Assembly (NCBI RefSeq): GCF_900129935.1
Contig: NZ_FQXJ01000025.1
Span: 1 to 58,253 of the forward strand
Direction: 5' to 3'
DNA length: 58,253 bases
Source: Desulfosporosinus lacus DSM 15449
GTDB taxonomy: Bacteria; Bacillota; Desulfitobacteriia; Desulfitobacteriales; Desulfitobacteriaceae
The notes under the pieces were generated by a model. The model was not told the DNA's origin and did not search any database. It saw only the letters and a program-made list of their open reading frames with translations. Both the position numbers and the translations under genes were made by a program. Shown here in pieces: positions 1 through 7,873 of the stretch (the stretch's first letter is position 1; each line of letters begins with the position of its first letter).

Positions 1-299
1 AGAAGTCAGTTCGAGCCGTAGTATCGAAGAAATCTATAAAAGTAGACGGAGAAAAGGGCTCGACGGTTGAAATGAGACAGAGGTTGTTTACTTGAAACAC
101 GAGAATAGCAGTTGCTCGAAAGAGGTTACTTACTTGAAGATAGATTGGAAATCGAAAACAAACAGTAAGAACGCTTAGTGGAGATAGATAGGCAATACAA
201 GGCACAAGCACATCTCATTATCAACTGAACCGCCGTGTACCGAACGGTATGCACGGTGGTGTGAGAGGACGGGGGTTAGTCACCCCCTCCTACTCGATT
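1..299 (+). mobile_element. Group II intron, 3' end (domains V and VI)
   Basis: The segment from about 227 to 264 folds like group II intron domain V: CCGCCGTG pairs with CACGGTGG around an inner TACCG/CGGTA stem. It is followed by a domain VI hairpin (GGGGG, loop TTAGTCA, CCCCC) and an end near CTACTCGAT at about 298. The catalytic triad position reads CGC, as in class C introns (family knowledge). No reverse-transcriptase reading frame is visible in bases 1-226, so the intron-encoded protein lies off the left edge or is missing. The exact 3' splice site is inferred. Confidence 0.8.
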
Positions 300-338
300 T
301 TTACGGAATAGGCTAATTTTTTGCTTATCGTTGCAATA

Positions 339-380
339 GCGTTGCAACCCAGTTTTTTTCGTTGTTGCAACGCCTTTTTT
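339..380 (+). terminator. Terminator-like hairpin after the intron
   Basis: GCGTTGCAAC (339-348) pairs perfectly with GTTGCAACGC (364-373) across a 15-base loop, followed by a run of T. It lies in the 3' exon of the intron, and the gene it served is off the window. Nothing else is recognised in 381-487. Confidence 0.6.
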
Positions 381-487
381 CTTTGTCTTTGGTCTCTAGT
401 GTCTATGAATTCTCGAGGCCGCTTTTCTTCGTTGGTTGAGATGATAGAAATTCTCTCAACAACGCATTTAATTTTTTGGTCTTACAA

Positions 488-529
488 TTGACACACATAG
501 AACATCTAGGTATACTATGCATAGAAGTA
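488..529 (+). promoter_or_regulatory. Promoter and likely PadR operator
   Basis: TTGACA at 488-493, a 17-base spacer and TATACT at 511-516 form a near-consensus housekeeping promoter 35 bases before the padR start. The -10 box is embedded in a palindrome (CTATGCATAG, 515-524) flanked by ATACT and AGTAT, the kind of dyad PadR regulators bind. Autorepression of the padR/membrane-protein pair is inferred from this overlap. Confidence 0.7.
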
Positions 530-551
530 TTAGGTATAGCGGGGGGATTGA

Positions 552-908
552 ATGAATGTATCTAAAGACTTGGTAGCCGCCTCTGCTACCCCACTCATTT
601 TGGCCATTCTCAAGGAAAATGACAGTTATGGTTATGCGATTATCAAGCGCGTGAAAGAGATGTCTGAGAATCAACTAATTTGGACGGAAGGTATGTTGTA
701 TCCGGTATTACATCGTCTGGAAGAACATCTGTTAATTGAATCTTACTTGAGTAAATCGGAGGCAGGCCGGCAGCGTAAATATTACAGGATTAAAGAGAGT
801 GGGTTAACCGAGTTGGAACTGCAAAAAAAGCAGTGGGAAATAGTTAATAATGCTCTTGCCAGGACATGGAATGAAGAAAGTAATTGTAAGGAGGATCAAG
901 ATGTTTGA
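552..908 (+). CDS. PadR-family transcriptional regulator
   Basis: This 118-residue protein has the size and layout of PadR subfamily 2 regulators: an N-terminal winged helix (about residues 10-85, including a LIWTEGMLYPVLHRLEE segment and a GRQRKYYRI wing) and a short C-terminal dimerisation helix. It should bind its own promoter and release DNA on an unknown signal. Its last 8 bases overlap the next gene, whose Shine-Dalgarno lies inside padR, so the two are translationally coupled. PadR paired with a HAAS-type membrane protein is a common Firmicutes arrangement for envelope stress. The inducer cannot be read from sequence. Confidence 0.92.
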   Translation: MNVSKDLVAASATPLILAILKENDSYGYAIIKRVKEMSENQLIWTEGMLYPVLHRLEEHLLIESYLSKSEAGRQRKYYRIKESGLTELELQKKQWEIVNNALARTWNEESNCKEDQDV

Positions 909-2262
909 TTTGGAAACAGAGGTTCATTCGTGGAGTGATCATTTAAGAGCCCATGGTAATTTGAGCGATGCCGATATTCATGAATTGGAAAATCATTTGA
1001 GGGACGAAATCGAGGACTTAATTGTAGCAGGACTCACGCCAGATGAAGCATTCTTAATTAGTGTCAAACGTTTAGGAAATGTCGATGCGATCTCACATGA
1101 GTTTGCCAAAGTAAATACTGAAAGCCTATGGAAACATTTATTGGTAGATCCGATAGATTCACTGGCCAAGCAGCTGAATCGGCGCGATATTACCCTGGTG
1201 GTGATTTTTGCATTGCTAGCCGGGACACTGTTCAAAATTCCCGAACTTTTTGGTTTCGGATTACTCGATCAAGACGGTGAAATTAAAATATTCTTCATTA
1301 AAAACTTGAGTTTCTTTATTTTACCTTTTATTGCGGCATTTTTCTTAATCAAGAGGAAATCAGAGTTAAAAACATGGGCGACGATACTGGGGATTTTTAT
1401 CCTAGCAGCGGTGATTATCAATGTGTATCCGTCATTTGATCCTCACCATACAGAAGTTCTTACCATTGTTCATCTTCCTTTGTTTTTGTGGTTGGTCGTC
1501 GGAGCAACTTATATAGGCAGGGAGTGGCAAGGCAGCAAAGGGAGAATGAATTTTATACGCTTCACAGGTGAAGCCTTTATCTATGGTGTATTAGTTATGG
1601 CAGGTGTAATGGTGTTATTCCTGTTCACGCTAGTAATTTTCGAAGCAATCCAAATTGACGTCCAAAAATTTCTTGCAGAGTATTTACTGATTTATGGAGG
1701 GTGTGCGGCAGCAATGATTACTGTATATTTAGTAGAGGCCAAAAAAAGCGTGGTGGAGAATTTTGCACCCATTTTGGCCAAAATATTCAGTCCGCTCTTC
1801 CTGATAATTATGGTTGCTTTCTTAATAGTTATGATTATTACTGGTAATAGTCCATTTATGGAAAGAAATTTCCTAATTGGATTCGATTTTATGCTGGCTT
1901 TAGTACTGGGGTTGGTATTGTACGTCATTTCGGCGAGAGATATTCGCCAGCCAGCCAATCTGTTTGATTACTTGAATCTAGCCTTGATCATGGCGGCACT
2001 GGTTATCGACGGGGTTGCTTTATCGGCCATACTTTTCCGTTTGTCAGCCTTTGGCATTACCCCCAATAAGCTGGCCGCGCTAGGGGAGAATTTGGCTTTG
2101 CTGGGCAACCTGGCCGGACTTGCCTGGTTATATATTGGGTACTTCAAGAAGAAATTTGATTTCACTAAGATAATAAAATGGCAGACAGATTATCTCTATG
2201 TTTATTTCATTTGGACAGCAATTGTTGCATTTATATTTCCCATTGTTTTTAGGTTTAATTAA
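901..2262 (+). CDS. HAAS-domain (permease-prefix-like) multi-pass membrane protein
   Basis: The start is placed at ATG 901 because AAGGAGG lies 7 bases upstream; an upstream in-frame ATG at 850 lacks such a site. The 453-residue product begins with a soluble helical segment of about 80 residues (HELENHLRDEIEDL and a following DEAF...KRLGN stretch) typical of HAAS/permease-prefix domains that sit beside PadR regulators. About ten hydrophobic segments follow with short loops. No transport or catalytic motif is visible. It is probably the target controlled by the adjacent PadR; its biochemical role is unknown. Confidence 0.8.
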   Translation: MFDLETEVHSWSDHLRAHGNLSDADIHELENHLRDEIEDLIVAGLTPDEAFLISVKRLGNVDAISHEFAKVNTESLWKHLLVDPIDSLAKQLNRRDITLVVIFALLAGTLFKIPELFGFGLLDQDGEIKIFFIKNLSFFILPFIAAFFLIKRKSELKTWATILGIFILAAVIINVYPSFDPHHTEVLTIVHLPLFLWLVVGATYIGREWQGSKGRMNFIRFTGEAFIYGVLVMAGVMVLFLFTLVIFEAIQIDVQKFLAEYLLIYGGCAAAMITVYLVEAKKSVVENFAPILAKIFSPLFLIIMVAFLIVMIITGNSPFMERNFLIGFDFMLALVLGLVLYVISARDIRQPANLFDYLNLALIMAALVIDGVALSAILFRLSAFGITPNKLAALGENLALLGNLAGLAWLYIGYFKKKFDFTKIIKWQTDYLYVYFIWTAIVAFIFPIVFRFN

Positions 2263-2374
2263 TTCGTTCAAACCTCCATCCTCGGTCCTCACCATGATTT
2301 CGGCAGTACCAGACGCCACCCCCTTGATGTCCATTGGTTGTTCTTGGTAGGTATGATCGGGAACAAGTGCCAAG

Positions 2375-2402
2375 GTAAAAGGCCCAGGTATTACCCTAGG
2401 CC
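2375..2402 (-). terminator. Terminator of the 37-residue peptide gene
   Basis: On the minus strand GGCCTAGG pairs with CCTGGGCC (one mismatch) and is followed by TTTT. It begins only 5 bases after the small gene's stop codon. Confidence 0.6.
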
Positions 2403-2407
2403 AACCT

Positions 2408-2521
2408 TTATGCTGTTGTAGTTGCTATCATTCTTGTTGTTATGAGCCCAAACCATGGAGAAATCAATAGTAATAATACAATTAAAAACGCTAAAAACCC
2501 TAGGAATCCAAAGATAAACAT
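2408..2521 (-). CDS. Small hydrophobic peptide (37 residues)
   Basis: An ATG at 2521 lies behind a strong GAGGAGG Shine-Dalgarno and opens 37 codons encoding one long hydrophobic helix (FGFLGFLAFLIVLLLLI, then SPWFGL) and a short TTRMIATTTA tail. A terminator hairpin follows immediately. The ribosome site, single membrane span and tight terminator make it a credible tiny membrane protein gene. It resembles in design, though not clearly in sequence, the 23-residue gene at 5970-6041. No family is recognised. Confidence 0.65.
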   Translation of the reverse strand: MFIFGFLGFLAFLIVLLLLISPWFGLITTRMIATTTA

Positions 2522-2682
2522 TATTTGTTCACCTCCTCACTTGGGGATTCCATAAGATGAGAAGGCTCTGATGTATACTATGCGACATGTCCATTAAGTG
2601 TTAATGGCCTACGATTTTAGAAGATAGCCCCTAAACAATCTCTTAAAATTGGCAGTGGAAGTCGCTAGGTAATCAGCAGAGC

Positions 2683-2740
2683 GAAGCCCTGTCTATCAGC
2701 AGGTCATGATGAACGGTTGATAGACAGGGCTTCTGTTTTA
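2683..2740 (+). terminator. Long perfect hairpin with trailing T's
   Basis: GAAGCCCTGTCTATCA (2683-2698) pairs over 16 bases without mismatch with TGATAGACAGGGCTTC (2718-2733), followed by TGTTTTAT. The T-rich tail is on the plus side, but the minus-strand gene ending at 2741 also abuts it, so it may serve both directions. No plus-strand gene is seen just upstream; a small RNA ending here is possible. Confidence 0.55.
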
Positions 2741-2935
2741 TCAAGAATGGCCTAGTTCACTGACGGCCTCAAGATTTGTTCCCCGATAAAGTTTATCCTC
2801 AGGTTGTCCGTGTTGTGATGCAGAAGTTTGGTGCCTTAACTTAGTATAAGCCTGTTGCAAATGGGAGTATTTGTCCTTAAGTTCTCCTAATTCACTGGCT
2901 AAAGCTTCTCTTGTAGCCTCATCTTTATGGCTCAA
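2741..2935 (-). CDS. Small hydrophilic coiled-coil protein
   Basis: This 64-residue protein uses a TTG start at 2935 behind AAGGAGGGG. It is charged and helical in the middle (ALASELGELKDKYSHLQQAY), with a Ser/Gln/His-rich tail and no cysteines or membrane segment. No family is recognised. The ribosome site, stop placed against a hairpin and helical heptads support a real gene. A sporulation-related or adaptor role would be guesswork. Confidence 0.6.
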   Translation of the reverse strand: MSHKDEATREALASELGELKDKYSHLQQAYTKLRHQTSASQHGQPEDKLYRGTNLEAVSELGHS

Positions 2936-3098
2936 AAAGACCCCTCCTTATTTAACTTATTATTTAAACAGTATCCCCTGAATTACAGGAATGATGTTTA
3001 TTTCCTTCGAATTTGCACTAAGAAATTTGAATTGTATTTACCACTTTTATTTTCAAAGGCGGGCATACTAATAACCTAACTAATTGGGAGGGATTACT

Positions 3099-3275
3099 TT
3101 GCCTGAACTAGATAAAATAGTAAATCAAATCGAAGAATTACGTTCAAGCACGATCAAGGTAAAAGAGGATAAATGCTGTACAAATCCAGAAGTCATGGCT
3201 GCATGTCATGAGTTGCATACCGCCTTAGATAGATACCAAGGAATACTGATGAGAGTCGAAGAAGAGGATAAATGA
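3099..3275 (+). CDS. Spo0E-like aspartyl-phosphate phosphatase
   Basis: TTG 3099 is the likely start because GGGAGG lies 7 bases upstream; an in-frame TTG at 3084 precedes that site. The 58-residue product matches the Spo0E pattern: a first helix (LDKIVNQIEELRS), a loop with NPEVM, and a second helix containing the SQELD-like motif here read as CHELHTALDRYQ. Family members dephosphorylate Spo0A-phosphate and so restrain sporulation. Serine of SQELD is replaced by cysteine, and a CC pair is present, which is unusual. Confidence 0.75.
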   Translation: MPELDKIVNQIEELRSSTIKVKEDKCCTNPEVMAACHELHTALDRYQGILMRVEEEDK

Positions 3276-3519
3276 TTAGAAATTTTTATTACTAAATAAA
3301 ATTTAAAGCCATCGTGATGATAATTCTTACCAGATTAGTTATGCAAACAGTTTCCTACAAGTTTACATGATAAGATCACTTCAAGCGATCGCGGGGGTTT
3401 GTTAGACTCATTTTACAAAGATAGGACTAACGGACCTTGTAGAAAATGATCAAAGGAAATATACTTATTTAACACTATATTAACGGAATAAGTCATAAAA
3501 TGGTGAAAGAGGAATCTTT

Positions 3520-3603
3520 ATGAAATGGTTAATCCCCTACTTAGTTGTAGTTGGGTTACTATTATTGTTTAATCACGGAGCTCACATGAACGATGAAGAT
3601 TGA
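3520..3603 (+). CDS. Small membrane peptide (27 residues)
   Basis: ATG 3520 follows AGAGG with normal spacing and encodes MKWLIPYLVVVGLLLLF, then a short polar acidic tail ending NDED. It is a single predicted membrane span with the acidic tail outside the hydrophobic core. A terminator hairpin lies about 60 bases downstream. No family is recognised. Size makes the call uncertain, but signal, span and terminator agree. Confidence 0.5.
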   Translation: MKWLIPYLVVVGLLLLFNHGAHMNDED

Positions 3604-3661
3604 GGAACAAGGGCGATTGGAGTCACGCTTGTTTTTTGGCTTAGGCATTTGCAAAAGTGAC

Positions 3662-3691
3662 AAACGCCTTGGAAAAGGGGGCGTTATTTTT
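3662..3691 (+). terminator. Rho-independent terminator
   Basis: AACGCC (3663-3668) pairs with GGCGTT (3680-3685), followed by ATTTTT. It would end the transcript of the 27-residue peptide. Confidence 0.65.
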
Positions 3692-3723
3692 ATGCCTTAA
3701 ACTGAATGCGCGAATGAATAAAT

Positions 3724-4236
3724 TCATTTCATGCTGCTGATCGGTATCTTGAAATAGAATATTATGGAGATGCCCAATAAAGCCGCAAAAAACCATGCTA
3801 ATAGAGGATTTTTAAAATGAATTCTTAAAAGCAGAAATGAATAGATATTAAAGCCGATAGACCAATATAAATTCCATCCATGATAATATCTGAAGTGTCC
3901 TATTTTGAGTGCGATAAATTCAATAGTACTAAATAGTGCTACCCAGGCTAATATAAAAATGCCTTTTTTAGCTATACTTCCTTTTTCGGGGAAACGTCCC
4001 AAAAAAAGTAGGACTGTTGCAGGAAAGGTGATAAAATCAACAAACATCGTATTAAAGGTAACCTTTCCTCCAGGAGAAATCAGTTCCCACAGGGGATAGT
4101 TATAAGTCAGGTATCCATAAATATAATCGCCTAATATCCAAAAGAGGATAGTTGGATAGTATATTTTCCAATTTTTCCAATCCCCCCATTTATAGGCCGC
4201 TAATATATACAATATTCCCTTCACTATTCTCAGCAA
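3724..4236 (-). CDS. CBO0543-type multi-pass membrane protein
   Basis: The start is placed at TTG 4236, 8 bases after AGGAG; an upstream GTG at 4245 overlaps that site. The 170-residue protein has five to six hydrophobic segments rich in Trp, Tyr and Phe (for example WKIYYPTILFWILGDYIYG). Length and aromatic pattern resemble the CBO0543 family of clostridial and bacillar membrane proteins, whose function is unknown. It stands alone between terminators. Confidence 0.65.
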   Translation of the reverse strand: MLRIVKGILYILAAYKWGDWKNWKIYYPTILFWILGDYIYGYLTYNYPLWELISPGGKVTFNTMFVDFITFPATVLLFLGRFPEKGSIAKKGIFILAWVALFSTIEFIALKIGHFRYYHGWNLYWSIGFNIYSFLLLRIHFKNPLLAWFFAALLGISIIFYFKIPISSMK

Positions 4237-4245
4237 AATTATCAC

Positions 4246-4853
4246 TCCTAATTCGTTTTATCTATCGTACAAATCTAATTTATAAACGGCGCTTGATGAA
4301 AACCCAGCCTTAAAACAATACAACATATCATCCCGGGAATTTTACTGGCATTTATTAATGCCTTGAACATGGTGGTATTTAAAAAGGGATTGTTAATAAA
4401 TTCTCAAGGAGGCGGAGGCTGTTGTTATAATAAGCATGGGTAATGATTTAATATATTGAGTGTAAAAAGGTGGGAAAAGGTTACATAATTATTTTGGAAA
4501 TAAAAAAAATAGTACCTAAAAATTTGTGATGTCTTTGGAAAACGGAAAGCGCTCCATTTCCGGTCGGTTCATCTCAAATCTGATACGTAGGATCGACTGA
4601 ACAATGCGTACTTATGACTCTCGTCGGTTACGATGGGAGTTTTTTGCTATAATTCGACAAGTTTCCCCTTACTTCTCGAGAAAGTTATGAGATGATTGGG
4701 ACTGGAAAGTTAAAGGATTTGAGAGTATTCATTAGTTAGTCCTTCGGCAATTTCAAATTAGTAGCGAATATTTGTGGTTCTGTAATGCTTGGTTTATGAC
4801 GAAGTAATTTAGAAAATTGTAGTATTATGCACACAAGAAAGTGAGTAAAGACA
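4246..4853. other. Gene-free stretch, possible untranslated RNA
   Basis: No credible reading frame is visible in these 608 bases. The stretch from about 4550 to 4646 contains a small hairpin (GGAAA/TTTCC) and ends in a terminator, so a short untranslated RNA may be made. It does not match the riboswitch cores I could compare by eye. The 3' part is AT-rich and leads into the SGNH hydrolase gene without a clear promoter. Confidence 0.4.
4617..4646 (+). terminator. Rho-independent terminator
   Basis: ACTCTCGTC (4617-4625) pairs with GATGGGAGT (4632-4640), allowing G-U pairs, and is followed by TTTTT. Confidence 0.65.
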
Positions 4854-5579
4854 ATGAAGAAGATAATTATGTATGTATTATCCGCAACACTGGTGTTCAC
4901 TACTTTAAGTTTCGGTATTTCAGAAACAGTACAGGCAGCAGAGAGAGCAGTGAGTACTGCGACGGTCGCTAAAGTTCAGACCTTGAAAGGGATTAGAAAG
5001 TTAAAAAACGATAGAGTTAAAGCCGTAATTCTTGGGGATTCAATTGCTGTTAGTCAAGGTGCTACAGATCCCATAAAAAATGGTTGGTATAAAGATCTAA
5101 GAAGATCTTTGTACAAGACGTATTCAAACAACATTGTGTGGGATAACAAAGCTTTATCAGGAGTTCTTATTGATTATTGCTTAACGAGAGCAACAGAAAT
5201 AGAAAGTAGTACAGACGTTGTATTTATATGTATAGGGAGAAATGATAGAAATTTTTATACCCCATCCCAGTTTAGTAGAAAATATACTCAGTTAATCCGT
5301 ATTATTAAAAGCAAAGCTCCTAAGGCAGATATATTTTGCATTGTGGAACCTCCAATGGTTTCATTAGATGAATCTTCATTTATGGGTATCAGAACAGCAA
5401 TTATTAATGTGTCGGCTAAGACTGGGTCAAACTTATTAGATGTCTGGAGTGCATTTCCTAAAGATCTAGTTGACTTGGACGCATTGATGAAAGATGGACT
5501 TCATCCAAATGACAAGGGGTATAAGCTAATGTCAAACTACATGTATGATCGATTAGTTAAGGTGATAAAGACAACCTGA
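4854..5579 (+). CDS. Secreted SGNH/GDSL-type hydrolase
   Basis: This 241-residue protein starts with a signal peptide (MKKIIMYVLSATLVF..., cleavage likely after VQA near residue 28). The SGNH blocks are clear: GDSI with nucleophile Ser63, a glycine in LSG near 103, GRND at 128-131 supplying the block III Asn, and DGLHP with Asp214 and His217. Such enzymes are extracytoplasmic esterases or deacetylases acting on lipids, glycans or cell-wall polymers; the substrate cannot be assigned. It is monocistronic, with a terminator 25 bases downstream. Confidence 0.85.
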   Translation: MKKIIMYVLSATLVFTTLSFGISETVQAAERAVSTATVAKVQTLKGIRKLKNDRVKAVILGDSIAVSQGATDPIKNGWYKDLRRSLYKTYSNNIVWDNKALSGVLIDYCLTRATEIESSTDVVFICIGRNDRNFYTPSQFSRKYTQLIRIIKSKAPKADIFCIVEPPMVSLDESSFMGIRTAIINVSAKTGSNLLDVWSAFPKDLVDLDALMKDGLHPNDKGYKLMSNYMYDRLVKVIKTT

Positions 5580-5604
5580 AAATTGTAAAACGTAGAGAAG
5601 CAGT

Positions 5605-5633
5605 AAAGGGGAGCCTAATCGCTCTCCTTTTTG
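5605..5633 (+). terminator. Terminator of the SGNH hydrolase gene
   Basis: AAAGGGGAGC (5605-5614) pairs with GCTCTCCTTT (5621-5630), followed by TT. Confidence 0.75.
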
Positions 5634-5645
5634 TTCTTCAGGTGT

Positions 5646-5675
5646 AAATAAAAATGGCCGCCCTTTCGGACGGCT
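5646..5675 (-). terminator. Terminator of the 42-residue gene
   Basis: On the minus strand GCCGTCC, loop GAAA, GGGCGGC, then TTTTTATTTA. It lies just past the stop codon of the small gene at 5681-5809. Confidence 0.75.
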
Positions 5676-5680
5676 CTGTC

Positions 5681-5809
5681 TCAATCAAACATACGATCAT
5701 TATCTCCCCAGACTTTGCCTAACCAAACCGCTGCACTAATACCAATAGCATGGATAACTAAAGAGCGAGGACTGAATAAACTGCTTTTGCGTTTCATCAT
5801 TCCCATCAT
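5681..5809 (-). CDS. Small basic protein with one amphipathic or membrane helix (42 residues)
   Basis: ATG 5809 follows AAAAGGAGG and is itself part of a Met-rich start (MMGMMKRKSS). The rest is SLFSPRSLVIHAIGISAAVW followed by a polar tail GKVWGDNDRMFD. The segment LVIHAIGISAAVWL could span or lie on a membrane. A strong terminator follows the stop by a few bases. No family is recognised; the gene signals are good. Confidence 0.65.
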   Translation of the reverse strand: MMGMMKRKSSLFSPRSLVIHAIGISAAVWLGKVWGDNDRMFD

Positions 5810-5923
5810 TTATATGAACCTCCTTTTAACTTTGTAAACAAATCTATTTTTTGTTATTTCAGTCTAAAGAATACTGGCAAAAATTTGTAGGCATGAATGG
5901 TTTTTAAAAGAGCAATGCATAGG

Positions 5924-5957
5924 ATAAAAAAAGAGGCTTAGGTTTAATACCTAAGCC
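5924..5957 (-). terminator. Terminator of the 23-residue peptide gene
   Basis: On the minus strand GGCTTAGG pairs with CCTAAGCC around TATTAAA, followed by CTCTTTTTTT. The stem resembles the one after the 37-residue gene (GGCCTAGG...CCTGGGCC). Confidence 0.75.
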
Positions 5958-5969
5958 CGAACTGTAAAA

Positions 5970-6041
5970 CTAAGCTGGTTCTCTGAGCCTGCTAATTATT
6001 ATAATCAATATAATAATTAGGAATAACACTCCTAGAATCAA
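5970..6041 (-). CDS. Very small hydrophobic peptide (23 residues)
   Basis: A TTG start at 6041 lies 8 bases after AAGGGGGTG and encodes MILGVLFLIIILIIIIS followed by RLREPA. It is a single hydrophobic helix with a basic end, of the size of regulatory or toxin-like membrane peptides. A terminator follows 12 bases after the stop. The ribosome site can pair with an upstream CACCCCTT, so translation may be gated by RNA structure. No homologue is recognised. Confidence 0.5.
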   Translation of the reverse strand: MILGVLFLIIILIIIISRLREPA

Positions 6042-6048
6042 GTCAATT

Positions 6049-6085
6049 CACCCCCTTACGGTTTAGTCATAAGAGTGAAGGGGTG
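6049..6085 (-). promoter_or_regulatory. Hairpin that can hide a ribosome binding site
   Basis: On the minus strand CACCCCTT (6085-6078) can pair with AAGGGGGTG (6057-6049), the Shine-Dalgarno of the 23-residue peptide, with one bulged G and a 20-base loop. Control of the peptide by this structure is an inference. Confidence 0.4.
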
Positions 6086-6130
6086 TATTTCTATATTCTA
6101 TTCAGCTTGTCCTGAGAATGTTCGTGGGGA

Positions 6131-6826
6131 CTAGCCCTCGCTCCTTGAGCTCTCAAGATGCTTTCTCATAAGAATCTTTGATTGTTCCGCGTTGTGACTG
6201 ACAATAGCATCATAGATCGAGATATGTTCTTGAATCGTGCATAGTCCCCCGATGTCATGACTAAAACGGAGCGGTCCGGCTTTCTTAATGAGTTCTAAAA
6301 TATGGACTACAAACGTCTGCAACAGTCGATTCATCATCGAATTCTGGGAAGCTTGCGTAATCAGAAAGTGAAACCGCATATCAGCTTTAGCATAAGCGTC
6401 CAGATCTTCTAATGATGACTTCATATCACGAAGGGCATGGGAAATTATTTGCAAATCTTCTTCCGAGGCGCGCGATGCTGCTAAACCGGCACATTCGACT
6501 TCAAGGGTAATACGCGTTTCCCACAGTTCATCTATTCGTGTCGGCTCTACCGATAAAGCTAAAGCTAAAGGGCTAATAACGTCATTTAACTGTGCATTCC
6601 GTATGAAAGTGCCGCCTCCAGGCTTAATTTCAACCCATCCTAAGAACTCCATAGTTCTTAGCGCTTCACGCAAAGTGGTCCGGCTAACTCCCAACTCGCC
6701 AGCCATTTCCCTTTCACCCATCAGTCGGTCGCCGGGACGGAGCTTTTCTTCGATAATCAAGTTATTGATTTGTTTTAAAACCTCTTGAGACGTTCGCAGA
6801 GGTTTCGTAATCTTTTTAAACTGCAT
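6131..6826 (-). CDS. FadR/LutR-type GntR regulator of lactate utilisation
   Basis: The start is taken at ATG 6826 (GGGAGG 7 bases upstream) rather than an ATG at 6904 inside the preceding gene. The 231-residue product has a GntR winged helix (residues about 14-75, with GEREMAGELGVSRTTLREALR) and an all-helical FCD ligand domain (ELWETRITLE through the C-terminus). FadR-family FCD regulators bind organic acids and often a metal. Position as the last gene after the two LUD genes makes lactate-responsive control of that operon likely, as with LutR and LldR. The ligand is inferred. Confidence 0.82.
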   Translation of the reverse strand: MQFKKITKPLRTSQEVLKQINNLIIEEKLRPGDRLMGEREMAGELGVSRTTLREALRTMEFLGWVEIKPGGGTFIRNAQLNDVISPLALALSVEPTRIDELWETRITLEVECAGLAASRASEEDLQIISHALRDMKSSLEDLDAYAKADMRFHFLITQASQNSMMNRLLQTFVVHILELIKKAGPLRFSHDIGGLCTIQEHISIYDAIVSHNAEQSKILMRKHLESSRSEG

Positions 6827-6851
6827 TGGAACCTCCCATAAGCGCACGGAG

Positions 6852-7868
6852 CTAAACTTGAATACCTGCAGGACAGTTTTCATTACACAATGAACAGTCT
6901 CCACAATCCGGATCTTCAGCTTGTTTGAAGCCCTCCAAAAAAGCTGCTAAGACGTTTGCTCTTTTGCCGGAGTAATAGTAGCCCCTCTCTAATCCCTCTT
7001 CAAGATATTTTGGACAATCGACGAGACATCCTCCACAGTGAAGGCATTTAAGTAAATCCCACTGCTGATTTTCAGATGTTGCCAAACGTCCATTATCCAG
7101 TAAAATGACATACACCTCTTTGGGACCATGCATACCTTGGACCATTCTAAACTCAATATCGGCTGTTCTGCTGGGGCCACTGATAAAGGAAATATACTTA
7201 AGAATATCTCTACCTAATCCATATACACTGATCGCCCGACAAACGCTCAAAGCATCTTCGAGAGAGGGGACGATTTTATCGATTCCTGCCACCACGATAT
7301 GGTTATATGGAAGATTCGAGGTAAATCGTACGTTTCCCTCACTTTCTAACAGGGCCAGGGTTCCATTTTGTTCAATGATAGCCTCTGCACCTGTAATACC
7401 ATATTGCATATGGGCCGCCTGCTGTTTGATCTCATTCTTAATTTGGGCTACCCACTCTTTATTGGAGATTGGTGTATTGATACTGGCAATCCAAGGGTGT
7501 GCTTCGACCTTAGTTCCGGCAACTCTTTCCCCCAGGTCGGTATCGAGAATCTCAACATTATTTGATTTTAAATACTCTCTCAGAGCAATTTCGGTGAAAA
7601 CAGAGTTTTTACTCATGGCTACGCTCTGATGACCCGCCAGGATTTTCAGGATTTGCTCTTGAGCTTCGGTGGAGTTTTTAGCAAAGATCACATGACATCC
7701 TTTACCTTTGAGGGAAGAAGTTGCTTTTTTCACATACTCTTTAAGATTAGCCGCAGTCGTGCTTTTGATCTCCTGTACTTGGCTAGCCAAATTCGGATAC
7801 TCTTTAAGAAGTGTGTCGCGGCGAGAACTGATTTGCTTTAAGATAGTTCGAACTTTCGTACTGCTCAT
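6852..7868 (-). CDS. LUD-domain iron-sulfur protein, lactate oxidase small subunit
   Basis: This 338-residue protein has a LUD domain (about residues 40-260) and a C-terminal ferredoxin-like module with CLHCGGCLVDCP and CGDCSLCNENCP, enough for two cubane clusters. It overlaps the function of LutC/LutB-type proteins that oxidise lactate to pyruvate without a classical NAD enzyme. It starts 5 bases after the stop of the fused LutBA-like gene, so the two should form one complex at the inner membrane face. The C-terminus ends shortly after the last cysteine motif, shorter than LutB. Confidence 0.8.
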   Translation of the reverse strand: MSSTKVRTILKQISSRRDTLLKEYPNLASQVQEIKSTTAANLKEYVKKATSSLKGKGCHVIFAKNSTEAQEQILKILAGHQSVAMSKNSVFTEIALREYLKSNNVEILDTDLGERVAGTKVEAHPWIASINTPISNKEWVAQIKNEIKQQAAHMQYGITGAEAIIEQNGTLALLESEGNVRFTSNLPYNHIVVAGIDKIVPSLEDALSVCRAISVYGLGRDILKYISFISGPSRTADIEFRMVQGMHGPKEVYVILLDNGRLATSENQQWDLLKCLHCGGCLVDCPKYLEEGLERGYYYSGKRANVLAAFLEGFKQAEDPDCGDCSLCNENCPAGIQV

Positions 7869-7873
7869 TCTGC

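Noticed and set aside
2263-2373. Coding sequence on the minus strand (ALVPDHTYQEQPMDIKG...)
   Set aside because: The stretch reads like protein and could be a gene remnant, but it has no ribosome site, continues into the end of the membrane-protein gene and cannot be assigned to a family.
4540-4646. c-di-GMP (GEMM) riboswitch before the SGNH hydrolase
   Set aside because: ACGGAAAGC and GGTTACGATGG look faintly similar, but the conserved GGCAAACC and CTAA parts are missing and the ending is a plain terminator.
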